Shown here: piece after piece, positions 9,335 to 19,709 of the stretch
Position numbering within the stretch: position 1 is the stretch's first letter
How the letters are laid out: every line of letters begins with the position of its first letter
Source: Reyranella sp. CPCC 100927
GTDB taxonomy: Bacteria > Pseudomonadota > Alphaproteobacteria > Reyranellales > Reyranellaceae
DNA: 64,000 nucleotides
Assembly (NCBI RefSeq): GCF_007859315.1
Contig: NZ_VOHA01000018.1
Span: 1-64,000 of the forward strand
Direction: 5' to 3'
Program-made: the position numbers and the translations under genes
Notes under the pieces: generated by a model
The model's input: the letters and a program-made list of their open reading frames with translations, nothing else
Databases searched by the model: none
What the model was told of the DNA's origin: nothing

Positions 9335-10055
9335 GCTGCTTGCGGCCCGCGGGCCCGTCGCATTGCGGCGCCAGGTTGGCGCCCAGCGCCGGCAGGACCC
9401 CCTGCACGCTGACGTCCACCATGCCGCGGATCAGCGTCTCGCGGTCGGACCACGGGAAGTCCGGCTCGGCGATCAGGGCCGCCACCAGGCCATGACAGGC
9501 GAGGAAACTCAGCTCGGCGCAGGTCACGGCGGGATGCGGCAGCTTGATGCCTTCCCGGGCGATCGCCTCGTAGACCTGCACGATCTTGCTGAACACCATG
9601 CCGCCCTTGGCGCCGGGCTGCGAGAGGTCGCTGGGATCGGTACGATGTCCGGTGAAGCGGATCGGTTCGGGCGTCGTCGCCGTCTCCAGGAACATGATCC
9701 GGTATTCGTCGGGATTCTCCAGCGCGAAGCGAATGTAGGCCTCACCCATGCGCCGCAGGCGCTGGCAGGCCGGCAGGGGTTCGCGTTCGATCTCCTCGAC
9801 GCGTGCCAGCAGGCGGCTGAAGATGCGATCGCACAACTCGATCAGGATCGCATCCTTGTCCTTGAAATAGAGATACAAGGCCGGCGCCGAGACCCCCACC
9901 CGATCAGCCAGGCGCCGCATCGTCGTGGCGCGCACCCCCTCCTCCAAAAACAGCGCCTTGGCGGCTGCAATAATCTCCTCGCGTCGCGTATGGCCTTCGC
10001 CGCGCGGTTTACGGGCCGGCATCTTTGTCGCAGTCGCCTTCCTGGAAAATCCCAT
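9324..10055 (-). CDS. TetR/AcrR family transcriptional regulator
   Basis: A 243-residue TetR repressor. The N-terminal helix-turn-helix reads HTRREEIIAAAKALFLEEG then MRRLADRVGVSAPALYLYF, typical of the family, and a ligand-binding C-terminal domain follows (EIEREPLPACQRLRRMGEAY). Start chosen at ATG 10055, which has a GAGGG Shine-Dalgarno; in-frame ATGs at 10079 and 10022 are alternatives. It is divergent from the RND efflux pair at 10196, with a palindrome in the shared gap, so it probably represses both itself and the pump. The C-terminus ends in a basic tail (GRKQRRR). Confidence 0.9.
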   Translation of the reverse strand: MGFSRKATATKMPARKPRGEGHTRREEIIAAAKALFLEEGVRATTMRRLADRVGVSAPALYLYFKDKDAILIELCDRIFSRLLARVEEIEREPLPACQRLRRMGEAYIRFALENPDEYRIMFLETATTPEPIRFTGHRTDPSDLSQPGAKGGMVFSKIVQVYEAIAREGIKLPHPAVTCAELSFLACHGLVAALIAEPDFPWSDRETLIRGMVDVSVQGVLPALGANLAPQCDGPAGRKQRRR

Positions 10056-10096
10056 CGTCCCTCTTGACGCGCCCGTCATCGCTTGTATGTAATCAT

Positions 10097-10109
10097 CGTT
10101 AAGTTAACG
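10097..10109. promoter_or_regulatory. Operator-like palindrome between TetR and RND genes
   Basis: CGTTAA-G-TTAACG is a perfect inverted repeat around one base, followed by a further TGTTAAGTT half-site at 10111-10119. It is the only AT-rich patch in the 140-base divergent gap between the TetR gene (start 10055) and the adaptor gene (start 10196). This is the expected position for autoregulation by the TetR protein; binding itself is inferred. Confidence 0.5.
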
Positions 10110-10195
10110 CTGTTAAGTTCAATTTCCAAGGCCGTCAACCGCAAGCTTACGCTTGGCGGCCGCGCTGCGCCACGCGCGAACCGAGGAGAGCCCCG

Positions 10196-11353
10196 ATGCG
10201 CCGTCGACGGACCCTTCTGGTAGTGGGTGCGGCGATCGTCGTCCTGGCCGGCGGTGGCGCCGGCGCGGTGATGTGGCGATCGGCTGCTCCCGCCAAGGCG
10301 CCGGCGGCGGCGGCCACCGCCGCGGTGACGCCGCGGCCGGCCCGGGTGCAGGAAGTCGTGCTGCAACCCGCCACGCAGCGCATGACCCTGGCCGGCGTGG
10401 TGGCGCCGCGCATCGAGACCAATCTCGGCTTTCGCGTGAACGGCAAGATCATCGCCCGCGAGGTCGATGTCGGCTCCCGGGTCGTGGCCGGCCAGGTACT
10501 GGCGCGGCTGGACCCCAATGACCTGCAGCTGGCGCGCGACAACGCGGCGGCGGCGCTGTCGGCCACCGAGGCCGAGGAGGCCCGGGCACGCGCCGACCTG
10601 GAGCGCTATGCCGGCTTGCGCGGGTCGGCGGCTTACGTAGCGCAAACCTATGATCAGCGCCTGTCGACCGCGAATGCCGCCAGGGCACGGCTCGATCAGG
10701 CGCGCGCGCAACTGGCCACGGCCGAGAACAATCTCAGCTACGCCGCCCTGATGGCCGATGCGCCGGGAGTCATCACCGGACTCACCATGGAAGTCGGCCA
10801 GGTGGTGTCGGCGGGCCAGCAGGTGGCACGACTGGCGCGCACGGAAGAACTCGAAATCCAGGTCAACATTCCCGAGCAGCGCCTGGGCTTCGTCGGCGCG
10901 GCCAGCGACGTCGCGTTCGACCTCTGGGCCCAACCCGGGCACAGCTTCAAGGCGCGCCTGCGGGAACTGGCGCCGGCGGCCGATCCCGCCACACGCACCT
11001 ACGCCGCCCGCTTCAGCCTGATCGAGCGGCCACCGGTTGCAGCCCTGGGCATGACGGCCAGCCTGATCGTGGAACGCCGTTCGGATGACAAGGTCGCCGA
11101 ACTGCCCATGACGGCGATCTTCCAGCAAGGCCCCAACCCCGCCGTGTGGGTGGTCGACCGCGCCAGCAACACCGTCGCCCTGCGCCCGGTCCGCGTCCTG
11201 CGCTGGCGCGACGATACCGCGGTGATCTCGGCCGGCCTGTCGGACGGCGACCTGGTGGTCACCGCCGGCGTGCACAAGCTCGAGGCCGGCCAGCGCGTCA
11301 CCCCCCGGCCCGCCGCCAACACCAGCCTTGCCACGAGCGCCGCCGACGGCTGA
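10196..11353 (+). CDS. RND efflux periplasmic adaptor subunit (MFP)
   Basis: A 385-residue membrane fusion protein linking an inner-membrane RND pump to an outer-membrane channel. It begins with a basic segment and one hydrophobic helix (LLVVGAAIVVLAGGGAGAV) that anchors or exports it. It has the first lipoyl half (NLGFRVNGKIIAREVDVGS), a coiled-coil hairpin (about residues 105-170, with EAEEARARADLERYAGL), the second lipoyl half (DAPGVITGLTMEVGQVV), then beta-barrel and membrane-proximal domains. GAGGAG precedes ATG 10196. The permease gene starts 38 bases after it; no outer-membrane factor gene is nearby. Confidence 0.93.
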   Translation: MRRRRTLLVVGAAIVVLAGGGAGAVMWRSAAPAKAPAAAATAAVTPRPARVQEVVLQPATQRMTLAGVVAPRIETNLGFRVNGKIIAREVDVGSRVVAGQVLARLDPNDLQLARDNAAAALSATEAEEARARADLERYAGLRGSAAYVAQTYDQRLSTANAARARLDQARAQLATAENNLSYAALMADAPGVITGLTMEVGQVVSAGQQVARLARTEELEIQVNIPEQRLGFVGAASDVAFDLWAQPGHSFKARLRELAPAADPATRTYAARFSLIERPPVAALGMTASLIVERRSDDKVAELPMTAIFQQGPNPAVWVVDRASNTVALRPVRVLRWRDDTAVISAGLSDGDLVVTAGVHKLEAGQRVTPRPAANTSLATSAADG

Positions 11354-11391
11354 CGCACCGCCTTCACCGAAGGCGACGTTAGAGGAACGCC

Positions 11392-14300
11392 ATGACCGAC
11401 CGCTTCAATCTCAGCCGTTGGGCACTGGAGCACCGTGCGCTCACCGTGTTCTTCATGGTGGCGCTCAGCATCGCCGGCGTCTTCTCCTACTTCAGCCTGG
11501 GACGCGCCGAGGATCCGCCGTTCACCATCAAGCAGATGATCGTGTCGGCGCAGTGGCCGGGCGCCACGGCGCCGGAGATGCAGCTGCAGGTCACCGACAA
11601 GCTCGAGACCAAGCTGCAGGAACTGCCCTACTTCGACAACGTCACCAGTTACACCAAGCCGGGCGAGACGGTGATCTTCGTGCAGGTGCGCGATGACGTG
11701 CCGCCCAAGCTGGTACCCGACCTGTGGTACCAGGTGCGCAAGAAGATCGGCGACATCCGCAACACATTGCCATCCGGCGTCCTTGGACCGTCGTTCAACG
11801 ACGAGTTCGGCGACACCTATTCGCTGATCTGGGCTTTCGAGTCCGACGGCTTCAGCGACGCCGAGCTGAAGGAGATGGTGAAGGCGGCCCGGCTGCGGCT
11901 CCTGCGGGTGCGCGACGTCGTGAAGGCCGACATCTTCGGTGCCCAGGACGAGCGCATCTACCTGGAATTCTCGCACGCCAAGCTCGCCATGCTGGGCCTG
12001 AGCGTGCAGCAGTTGCTCGACGTCGTGCAGAAGCAGAACAACGTGGTGCCCGCCGGCGTGGTCGAGGGCACCTCTTCGCGCGTGGCGGTGCGTGTCGATG
12101 GCGCGCCGGCAACACCGGAGGCGCTGGCCCGCATCCCGATCGACGCCGGCGGCCGCACGCTCACCCTGGCCGACGTCGCCGAGGTCAAGCGCGGCTATGT
12201 CGATCCACGTGCCTTCTCGATGCGCTACATGGGCAAGCCGGTCCTGGGGCTGGGCATCGTGATGGCGAGCGGCGGCGACATCACCACCTTGGGCAAGGCG
12301 CTCGATGCGGAGATGGCACGCATCCAGGCCGACCTGCCGATCGGCGTCACGGTGCACAAGGTCGCCAACCAGCCGGCGGTGGTCGACAACTCGTTCTCGG
12401 AGTTCGCAACGTCGCTGGCCGAGGCGCTGGCGATCGTGCTGGCGGTGAGCTTCCTCAGCCTGGGTCTGCGCACCGGCATCGTCGTTGCGCTGTCGGTGCC
12501 CCTGGTGCTGGCCATCACGTTCACCGCGATGGAAATGATGGGCATCAATTTCCATCGCATCTCGCTGGGTGCCCTGATCATTGCGCTGGGCCTGCTGGTC
12601 GACGATGCCATCATCGCCGTCGAGATGATGCTGGTGAAGCTGGAAGAAGGCAAAAGCCGCTTCGAGGCCGCGACGTTCGCCTACACGTCGACGGCGTTTC
12701 CCATGCTGACCGGCACCCTGGTGACAGCCGCCGGCTTCGTGCCGGTGGGGTTCGCCAAGTCGAGCGCCGGCGAGTACACCAACGCCATCTTCTGGGTGAC
12801 CGCGATCGCGCTGGTCGTGTCATGGTTCGTGGCGGTGCTGTTCACGCCGCTGATCGGCTACCGGCTGCTGCCGGCGCCCAAGCACCACCAACCGAACGGC
12901 AAGACTGCCCCACACGGTAATCCTGTCATCCCGGGCGCAGCGCGGGATCCAGGGTCGGCGCCGCTGCGCGGGAAGGAAACACACCATAACCCCTACGACA
13001 CGCGGCTCTATCGCGCCTTCCGTCACGTCGTCGCCTGGTGCCTCACCCATCGCTGGTTCACCATCGGCACCACGGTCGCGGCGTTTGTCGGCGCGCTGTT
13101 CGCCTTCCAGTTCGTGCAGAAGCAGTTCTTCCCGCTGGCCAACCGGCCAGAGCTGATCATCGACCTGAAGCTGGCGCAGCAATCATCGTATGCCGCCACC
13201 GATGCCGAAGTGCGCCGCTTCGAGGACTGGCTGGCGCGCAACGACAAGGTCTCGACCTACGTGTCGTACATCGGCGCCGGCTCGCCGCGCTTCTACCTGC
13301 CGACCATCCCCGAGCTGCGCAACAGCAACTTCGGCCAGGTCGTGCTGGTCACCAAGAGCATCGAGGCGCGCGAGGCGCTGGTCAAGGAACTGGACGCATT
13401 GTTCGCCAGCGATTTCGAGGCGGTGCGCGCTCGTGTCCAGCGGCTGCAGAACGGACCGCCGACCGCTTATCCGGTGATGTTCCGCGTGCTGGGGCCCGAT
13501 CCACAGGAGATCCGTCGCATCGCCGACCAGGTGCGGACGGTCTTCAAGGCCAATCCCAGCACCCGTGACATCAACTTCGACTGGTTCGAACTCGGCAAAT
13601 CGGTGCGCCTGCAGGTCGACCACGCCAAGGCCCGCGCCTTGGGCGTCAATCCGCAGGACCTGTCGATGGCGCTGAACACGCTGCTGTCAGGCATCACGGT
13701 CACTCAGTACCGCGAAGGCGACGAGTCGATCGACGTCGTGGCACGCGCCGTCGCCGCCGAGCGCCTGAGCCTCGAGGGCCTGGACAGCGTCACGGTGCGT
13801 GGCGCCAACGGACCGGTGCCGCTGTCGCAGGTCGCGCGCCTGCAGCCGCAACTGGAGGAACCGATCCTGTGGCGCCGCAGCAAGGAGACGCTGATGACGG
13901 TGCGCGCCATGGTGATCGACGGCGTGCAGGGCCCTGACGTCACGGCGCAGATCGACCAAGCCCTGGCACCGATACGCGCCGCATTGCCGGTCGGCTATCG
14001 CATCGACGTCGGCGGCGATCAGGAGGAAAGTGCCAAGAGCCAGCGCTCGATCTTCGTGCTGATGCCGCTGATGCTGCTGCTGATGCTGACCTTCCTGATG
14101 CTGCAGCTGCAGAGCTTCTCGCGGGTGACGCTGGTGCTCCTGACGGCGCCGTTGGGCATGATCGGCGTGGCGCTGTTCCTGCTCGCCTTCGATGCCGCCT
14201 TCGGCTTCGTCTCGCTGCTGGGCGTGATCGCGCTGTCGGGCATGATCATGCGCAACTCGGTGATCCTGGTCGACCAGATCGACCAGGACATCGCGGCCGG

Positions 14301-14589
14301 CCGCGCCGCCTGGGACGCCATCGTCGAGGCCACCGTGCGCCGCGCGCGGCCCATCCTGCTGACCGCCGCCGCCGCCATCTTCGCCATGGTGCCGCTGTCG
14401 CGCTCGGTATTCTGGGGGCCGATGGCGATCGCGCTGATGGGCGGCCTGCTGGTCGCCACCGCGCTCACCCTGCTGTTCCTGCCGGCGCTCTATGCGGCCT
14501 GGTTCAAGGTCCGCAAGCCACAGGCACAATCGGCGGTGCCGCGCACGATCGATGACAGGTTGCCGACAACCGCCGTCGCGGCCGAATAG
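11392..14589 (+). CDS. RND efflux permease (HAE1/AcrB-like)
   Basis: A 1065-residue inner-membrane proton-driven exporter. TM1 follows the N-terminal WALEHRALTVFFM; the proton-relay Asp pair in TM4 is visible in LGLLVDDAIIAVEMM; the repeated second half begins near HRWFTIGTTVAAFVGALF. Two large periplasmic loops with the usual WPGATAPEMQLQVTD pattern are present. Between the two halves (about residues 505-530), in the cytoplasmic linker, lies a segment NPVIPGAARDPG that is encoded by a dispersed palindromic repeat inserted in frame. Export substrates are unknown; the regulator is probably the divergent TetR protein. Confidence 0.95.
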   Translation: MTDRFNLSRWALEHRALTVFFMVALSIAGVFSYFSLGRAEDPPFTIKQMIVSAQWPGATAPEMQLQVTDKLETKLQELPYFDNVTSYTKPGETVIFVQVRDDVPPKLVPDLWYQVRKKIGDIRNTLPSGVLGPSFNDEFGDTYSLIWAFESDGFSDAELKEMVKAARLRLLRVRDVVKADIFGAQDERIYLEFSHAKLAMLGLSVQQLLDVVQKQNNVVPAGVVEGTSSRVAVRVDGAPATPEALARIPIDAGGRTLTLADVAEVKRGYVDPRAFSMRYMGKPVLGLGIVMASGGDITTLGKALDAEMARIQADLPIGVTVHKVANQPAVVDNSFSEFATSLAEALAIVLAVSFLSLGLRTGIVVALSVPLVLAITFTAMEMMGINFHRISLGALIIALGLLVDDAIIAVEMMLVKLEEGKSRFEAATFAYTSTAFPMLTGTLVTAAGFVPVGFAKSSAGEYTNAIFWVTAIALVVSWFVAVLFTPLIGYRLLPAPKHHQPNGKTAPHGNPVIPGAARDPGSAPLRGKETHHNPYDTRLYRAFRHVVAWCLTHRWFTIGTTVAAFVGALFAFQFVQKQFFPLANRPELIIDLKLAQQSSYAATDAEVRRFEDWLARNDKVSTYVSYIGAGSPRFYLPTIPELRNSNFGQVVLVTKSIEAREALVKELDALFASDFEAVRARVQRLQNGPPTAYPVMFRVLGPDPQEIRRIADQVRTVFKANPSTRDINFDWFELGKSVRLQVDHAKARALGVNPQDLSMALNTLLSGITVTQYREGDESIDVVARAVAAERLSLEGLDSVTVRGANGPVPLSQVARLQPQLEEPILWRRSKETLMTVRAMVIDGVQGPDVTAQIDQALAPIRAALPVGYRIDVGGDQEESAKSQRSIFVLMPLMLLLMLTFLMLQLQSFSRVTLVLLTAPLGMIGVALFLLAFDAAFGFVSLLGVIALSGMIMRNSVILVDQIDQDIAAGRAAWDAIVEATVRRARPILLTAAAAIFAMVPLSRSVFWGPMAIALMGGLLVATALTLLFLPALYAAWFKVRKPQAQSAVPRTIDDRLPTTAVAAE
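12918..12975. repeat. Intragenic palindromic repeat, class D, in the RND permease
   Basis: CCTGTCATCCCGGGCGCAGC followed by GCGGGATCCAGGG forms a hairpin (ATCCCG...CGGGAT), continuing into GCCGCTGCGCGGG. This is the well-known GTCATCCCGGGCGCAGCGCGGGATCC type of intergenic repeat, but here it lies inside the permease reading frame and keeps it open, adding about 20 residues to the loop between the pump's two halves. Confidence 0.8.
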
Positions 14590-16527
<1,938 letters not shown>

Positions 16528-16682
16528 GACTGCGTTTCCCCCGTCGACCTGATTGCGATGCACCGGCTCGTCCGCACGCACAGACGCTGCCCGGACTCCG
16601 CAGCCACTGCCAGCAGACGACGGCGAAAGAATAACCGTAACACAAAGTGCCCGGCGGTAAATGGCCCGGCCTGTCTCACATT

Positions 16683-16710
16683 GCGACAGTTGTGACAGCA
16701 GACCTGTCGC
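16683..16710. promoter_or_regulatory. Upstream activator sites for the sigma-54 regulator
   Basis: GCGACAG at 16683-16689 is inverted exactly at 16704-16710 (CTGTCGC); TGTGACA at 16691-16697 and TGTCTCACA at 16673-16681 add further TGT/ACA half-sites. They lie 52 or more bases upstream of the -24 element at 16762, a normal place for enhancer sites of an AcoR-like activator. In the rest of the 16528-16838 gap only the promoter below was recognised. Confidence 0.55.
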
Positions 16711-16761
16711 GTTGTGGCACAGCCACGGCCAACAGATCGCGCGTTTCGCTGCATTCACGCA

Positions 16762-16777
16762 TGGCACGAACCTTGCC
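16762..16777 (+). promoter_or_regulatory. Sigma-54 (-24/-12) promoter
   Basis: TGGCACG-AACC-TTGCC matches the sigma-54 consensus TGGCACG-N4-TTGC(A/T) in all but the last base, with the invariant GG and GC pairs 10 bases apart. It lies 62 bases upstream of the esterase ATG (16839), on the correct strand, and next to a divergent sigma-54 activator gene. This is one of the clearest promoters in the window. Confidence 0.88.
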
Positions 16778-16838
16778 GTACGGCTTCACAAACGACAGCG
16801 CGCCGTGCGCGCTGTCACCAACAAACGGAGGACTGCCC

Positions 16839-17750
16839 ATGCCGAGCCCGCAATCGGCTGCGTTGAAATCCTTGTACGCGAGTTGGTCGGCTGCCTTGGC
16901 CGAGAACCCGACCATGCCGCTGGACGACCTGCGGCGCATGTTCGACCACTGGGGCGATGTCACCGGCGAACCCGGCGGCGTCGACTACATCGAAGTCGAT
17001 GCCGGCGGCATTCCCGCGATGTGGGCTGTCCCCAAGAACTGTGACCCGGACCGGGTCGTGCAGTGCACGCATGGTGGCGGCTACGTCACCGGATCGATGT
17101 ACACGCACCGCAAAGTGTACGGACATTTCGCCAAGGCGATCGGCTGCCGCGCGCTTATTCCCGACTACCGGCGCGCGCCCGAGCATGTCCATCCGGCGCC
17201 CGTCGACGATGCGACGCGCAGCTATCGCTGGCTGCTGGATCAGGGCATCAGGCCGCAGCATGTCGCCTTCACGGGCGACTCGGCCGGCGGCGCGCTCGCC
17301 GTCACGACGCTGTTGCGCGCACGCGAGCAGCGCCTGCCCTCGCCGGCCGCAACCATGCCCCTGTCGCCCTGGCTCGACATGGAGGCGGCGGCGCCGACCT
17401 TCAGTTCGAACCGCGACCGGGATGCATTGGTCCAGCGCGAGATCGTGTTGGGCATGGCGAGTACCTTCCTGGGCGAAGGCGGCAATCCCAAGGACAGTCT
17501 GGCCAATCCGCTGCTGGCAGACCTGCGCGGCCTGCCGCCCATGTACATCCAAGTCGGCGGCGACGAAACACTGCTCGACGACAGCCGCGCGCTGGCCGAC
17601 AAGGCACGCCGCGCCGGCGTCGACGTCACGCTCGAGATCGAGCCCGAGATGCAGCACGTCTACCACTTCCTCGCCGGCCGCGCGCCGGAAGCAGACGCCG
17701 CCATTGGCCGCCTCGCCACCTGGGTCCGCCCCAAGCTTGGGCTGGGTTGA
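16839..17750 (+). CDS. Alpha/beta hydrolase, hormone-sensitive lipase family (esterase)
   Basis: A 303-residue esterase. It has the HSL-family oxyanion motif as HGGGYVTGS (about residue 76), the nucleophile elbow GDSAGGALA (about residue 148), an acidic residue in GGDETLLDDS and the catalytic His in EPEMQHVYHF. It would hydrolyse a short acyl ester in the cytoplasm. CGGAGGA precedes ATG 16839. It is first in a sigma-54-controlled unit with the flavin-dependent oxidoreductase at 17903; a monooxygenase making an ester and an esterase splitting it would fit, but the substrate is not shown by sequence. Confidence 0.92.
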   Translation: MPSPQSAALKSLYASWSAALAENPTMPLDDLRRMFDHWGDVTGEPGGVDYIEVDAGGIPAMWAVPKNCDPDRVVQCTHGGGYVTGSMYTHRKVYGHFAKAIGCRALIPDYRRAPEHVHPAPVDDATRSYRWLLDQGIRPQHVAFTGDSAGGALAVTTLLRAREQRLPSPAATMPLSPWLDMEAAAPTFSSNRDRDALVQREIVLGMASTFLGEGGNPKDSLANPLLADLRGLPPMYIQVGGDETLLDDSRALADKARRAGVDVTLEIEPEMQHVYHFLAGRAPEADAAIGRLATWVRPKLGLG

Positions 17751-17756
17751 TTTTCC

Positions 17757-17881
17757 CTTCCCCACGCAAGCGTGGGGAAGGTGGCCGAAGGCCGGATGGG
17801 GAGTCGACGTGATCTCAGTTACCAAGATCACCACGGCTCCCCTCCGCCCCTTCGGGGCACCTCCCCAACTTCGTTGGGGAG
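17757..17881. repeat. Dispersed palindromic repeat, class E copy 1
   Basis: A perfect 11-bp stem CTTCCCCACGC-AA-GCGTGGGGAAG (17757-17780) at one end and CTCCCCAAC-TTC-GTTGGGGAG (17861-17881) at the other flank a centre with GCCGAAGGC and CCCCTTCGGGG hairpins. It lies between two genes of the same sigma-54 unit. Related elements occur at 38657-38799 and 39979-40174. Confidence 0.8.
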
Positions 17882-17902
17882 GAACATGAAGGAGGGAACG
17901 CC

Positions 17903-19192
17903 ATGAAGTTCATGCTCTTCGTCTTGCCGACGGTACCCGCTTCGCTGGAGGATCGCGAACGGCTGCGGCCGATCGGGCGCAACAACGAGCGCTACCAGCA
18001 GATGCTGGACGAACTGCGCAAGCTTGCCATGTTCGCCGACGACGCCGGTTTCGATGTGTTCGCAACCACGGAGCATCATTTCCATTCCGAAGGCTACGAG
18101 ACGTCGGTGGCGCCGCTGCTGCTCTATGCCGACCTCGCCGCACGCACCAAACGCATCAAGTTCTCGCCGCTGGGACTGGTGCTGCCGTCCTGGGATCCGA
18201 TCCGCGCTGCTGAAGAGCTGGCCGTTCTCGATCACCTGACCAAGGGCCGGATGTATGCCGGCTTCGCGCGCGGCTACCAGGATCGCTGGGTGAACGTGCT
18301 GGGGCAGCAGTACCACGTCACCGGCGCGCCGATGGACGGTTCCTCGATCGACAACCACAACCGCAAGGTCTACGAAGAGAATCTCAAGGTCATCCGCAAG
18401 GCGTGGACCGAGGAGTCGTTCGACTACGATGGCGAATACTACAAGGTGCCCTATCCCTACAAAGAAGGCATCACGCGCTGGCCGGTCCATGAATGGACGC
18501 GCAAGTTCGGTGCGCCGGGCGAGATCGACGACAACGGTGTGATCCGCAAGATCTCTGTCGTGCCGCGACCCTATCAGGAACCGCACCCGCCGCTGTTCCA
18601 GCCCTTCTCGGTCAGCGAGAACACCATCCGCTACACGGCGCAGTCGAGCATCGTTCCCTGGATCCTGGTCTCCCATCCGCCCGACTTCCAGCGCCTGTGC
18701 GGGGTCTATCGCGACGTAGCCGGCCAGGCCGGGCGCAAGCTGGGACTGGGCGAGGGAGTCGGCGCTTTCCGCGCCGTCCATTTCGGCAAGACCGAGGCCG
18801 AGGCCGTCGACCTGCTGCGCCGCACGAACTTCGCCGGCTTCAACCACTATTTCGGCGGCTTCGGGTTCTGGGAGGCCTTCCGCACGCCCGAGGACCTCGC
18901 CAAATACCCAGCCAACCCGTTCACACCCCTGCCACCGTCGGAGTGGACGCTGGAGCGCATGCGCAAGGTCAAGTACGCGTTGGCCGGGACCGTGGACCAG
19001 GTGAAGGCTGAGATCGAGGCGCTGCACAAGGTCGGTGGCGATGGCGACCTCGAATGGTTCGGCTGGTTCTTCGACCAGGGCTTCATGTCGTGGGACGAGG
19101 AAATGCGCCAGATCGAGATGTTCGCCAAGCACATCATCCCGGCCTTCCGCTCCACCTCGAGTCCGCCGACGCGGGCCAAGGAGAAGGTGTAG
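17903..19192 (+). CDS. LLM-class flavin-dependent oxidoreductase (luciferase-like)
   Basis: A 429-residue bacterial-luciferase-fold flavoenzyme, expected to use reduced FMN supplied by a partner reductase to oxygenate or oxidise a substrate. Family features: MKFMLFVLPTVP start, the FATTEHHFHSEGY segment (about residue 53), RIKFSPLGLVLPSWDPIRAAEELA (residues about 85-108, typical of the family) and GKTEAEAVDLL in the C-terminal half. GGAGGG lies just upstream of ATG 17903. It shares the sigma-54 promoter with the esterase and is followed by a strong terminator, so it closes the unit. No flavin reductase gene is adjacent. Confidence 0.9.
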   Translation: MKFMLFVLPTVPASLEDRERLRPIGRNNERYQQMLDELRKLAMFADDAGFDVFATTEHHFHSEGYETSVAPLLLYADLAARTKRIKFSPLGLVLPSWDPIRAAEELAVLDHLTKGRMYAGFARGYQDRWVNVLGQQYHVTGAPMDGSSIDNHNRKVYEENLKVIRKAWTEESFDYDGEYYKVPYPYKEGITRWPVHEWTRKFGAPGEIDDNGVIRKISVVPRPYQEPHPPLFQPFSVSENTIRYTAQSSIVPWILVSHPPDFQRLCGVYRDVAGQAGRKLGLGEGVGAFRAVHFGKTEAEAVDLLRRTNFAGFNHYFGGFGFWEAFRTPEDLAKYPANPFTPLPPSEWTLERMRKVKYALAGTVDQVKAEIEALHKVGGDGDLEWFGWFFDQGFMSWDEEMRQIEMFAKHIIPAFRSTSSPPTRAKEKV

Positions 19193-19216
19193 AAACAGAG
19201 CCGAGTTGTCGCAGCG

Positions 19217-19249
19217 GGACGCGCCACGGGGTGGCGCGTCCTTTTTTTT
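19217..19249 (+). terminator. Strong intrinsic terminator
   Basis: GGACGCGCCAC-GGG-GTGGCGCGTCC, a perfect 11-bp stem with a 3-base loop, is followed by eight T residues (19242-19249). It begins 25 bases after the stop of the flavin oxidoreductase gene and separates the sigma-54 unit from the ECF42 regulon. Confidence 0.95.
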
Positions 19250-19287
19250 GAGCGCGACCGCCCGCCGCCGCTTTTTTCCACAGTCTT

Positions 19288-19315
19288 TGTCGGAGTCCGG
19301 CATGCGCTGTCGTCC
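19288..19315 (+). promoter_or_regulatory. ECF42-type promoter 1 (autoregulatory, YCII-sigma operon)
   Basis: TGTCGG (19288-19293), 17 bases, CGTCC (19311-19315). The same two boxes with exactly the same 17-base spacing occur at three other gene starts nearby. It lies 25 bases before the first YCII gene and drives the operon that includes the sigma factor itself. Confidence 0.8.
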
Positions 19316-19340
19316 TTGAGACAACGACGATGGGACAGCC

Positions 19341-19709
19341 ATGCTCTATGCCATCTTTTGCTACAATTCCGAGGCGGATGTCGGTGCCATGACACAGGAG
19401 GAGGATGCCGCGCTGACGGCCAAGCTGCGCATCGTCGAGGACAGGCTGGTCGCCGGCGGAACACTGGGCCCCTCCGCACGCCTGCAACCGACGACCGCCG
19501 CCAAGACCCTGCGCTTCGGCCCCCGGTTTCAGCTGGTCGACGGCCCCTTCGCCGAAACCAAGGAGCAGCTTCTGGGTTTCTATATCGTAAACTGCGCGAC
19601 GTTCGAGGACGCCGTCGACGCGGCCCGGGTGCTGGCCCTTCCCCGCACCTCGGGTGCGCTCGAGATCCGGCCGATCGAGTCGTTCTCCCTGGGGAGCAGC
19701 CTGCCGTGA
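19341..19709 (+). CDS. YCII-related (DGPF) protein 1
   Basis: A 122-residue single-domain YCII/DGPF protein, ferredoxin-like fold, function unknown. Seen: MLYAIFCYNSEADV start, LQPTTAAKTLR, the name-giving DGPFAETKEQLLGFYIV, and the C-terminal GALEIRPIESF. Genes of this family are the standard neighbours of ECF42 sigma factors. Its TGA overlaps the GTG start of the sigma gene (19706-19709), so the two are translationally coupled and probably act together. Confidence 0.92.
   Translation: MLYAIFCYNSEADVGAMTQEEDAALTAKLRIVEDRLVAGGTLGPSARLQPTTAAKTLRFGPRFQLVDGPFAETKEQLLGFYIVNCATFEDAVDAARVLALPRTSGALEIRPIESFSLGSSLP

Noticed and set aside
19316-19705. Longer version of the ECF sigma factor starting upstream
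   Set aside because: The upstream in-frame part overlaps the whole YCII gene and does not resemble sigma region 1 or 2; GTG 19706 gives the family length and an overlapping start.
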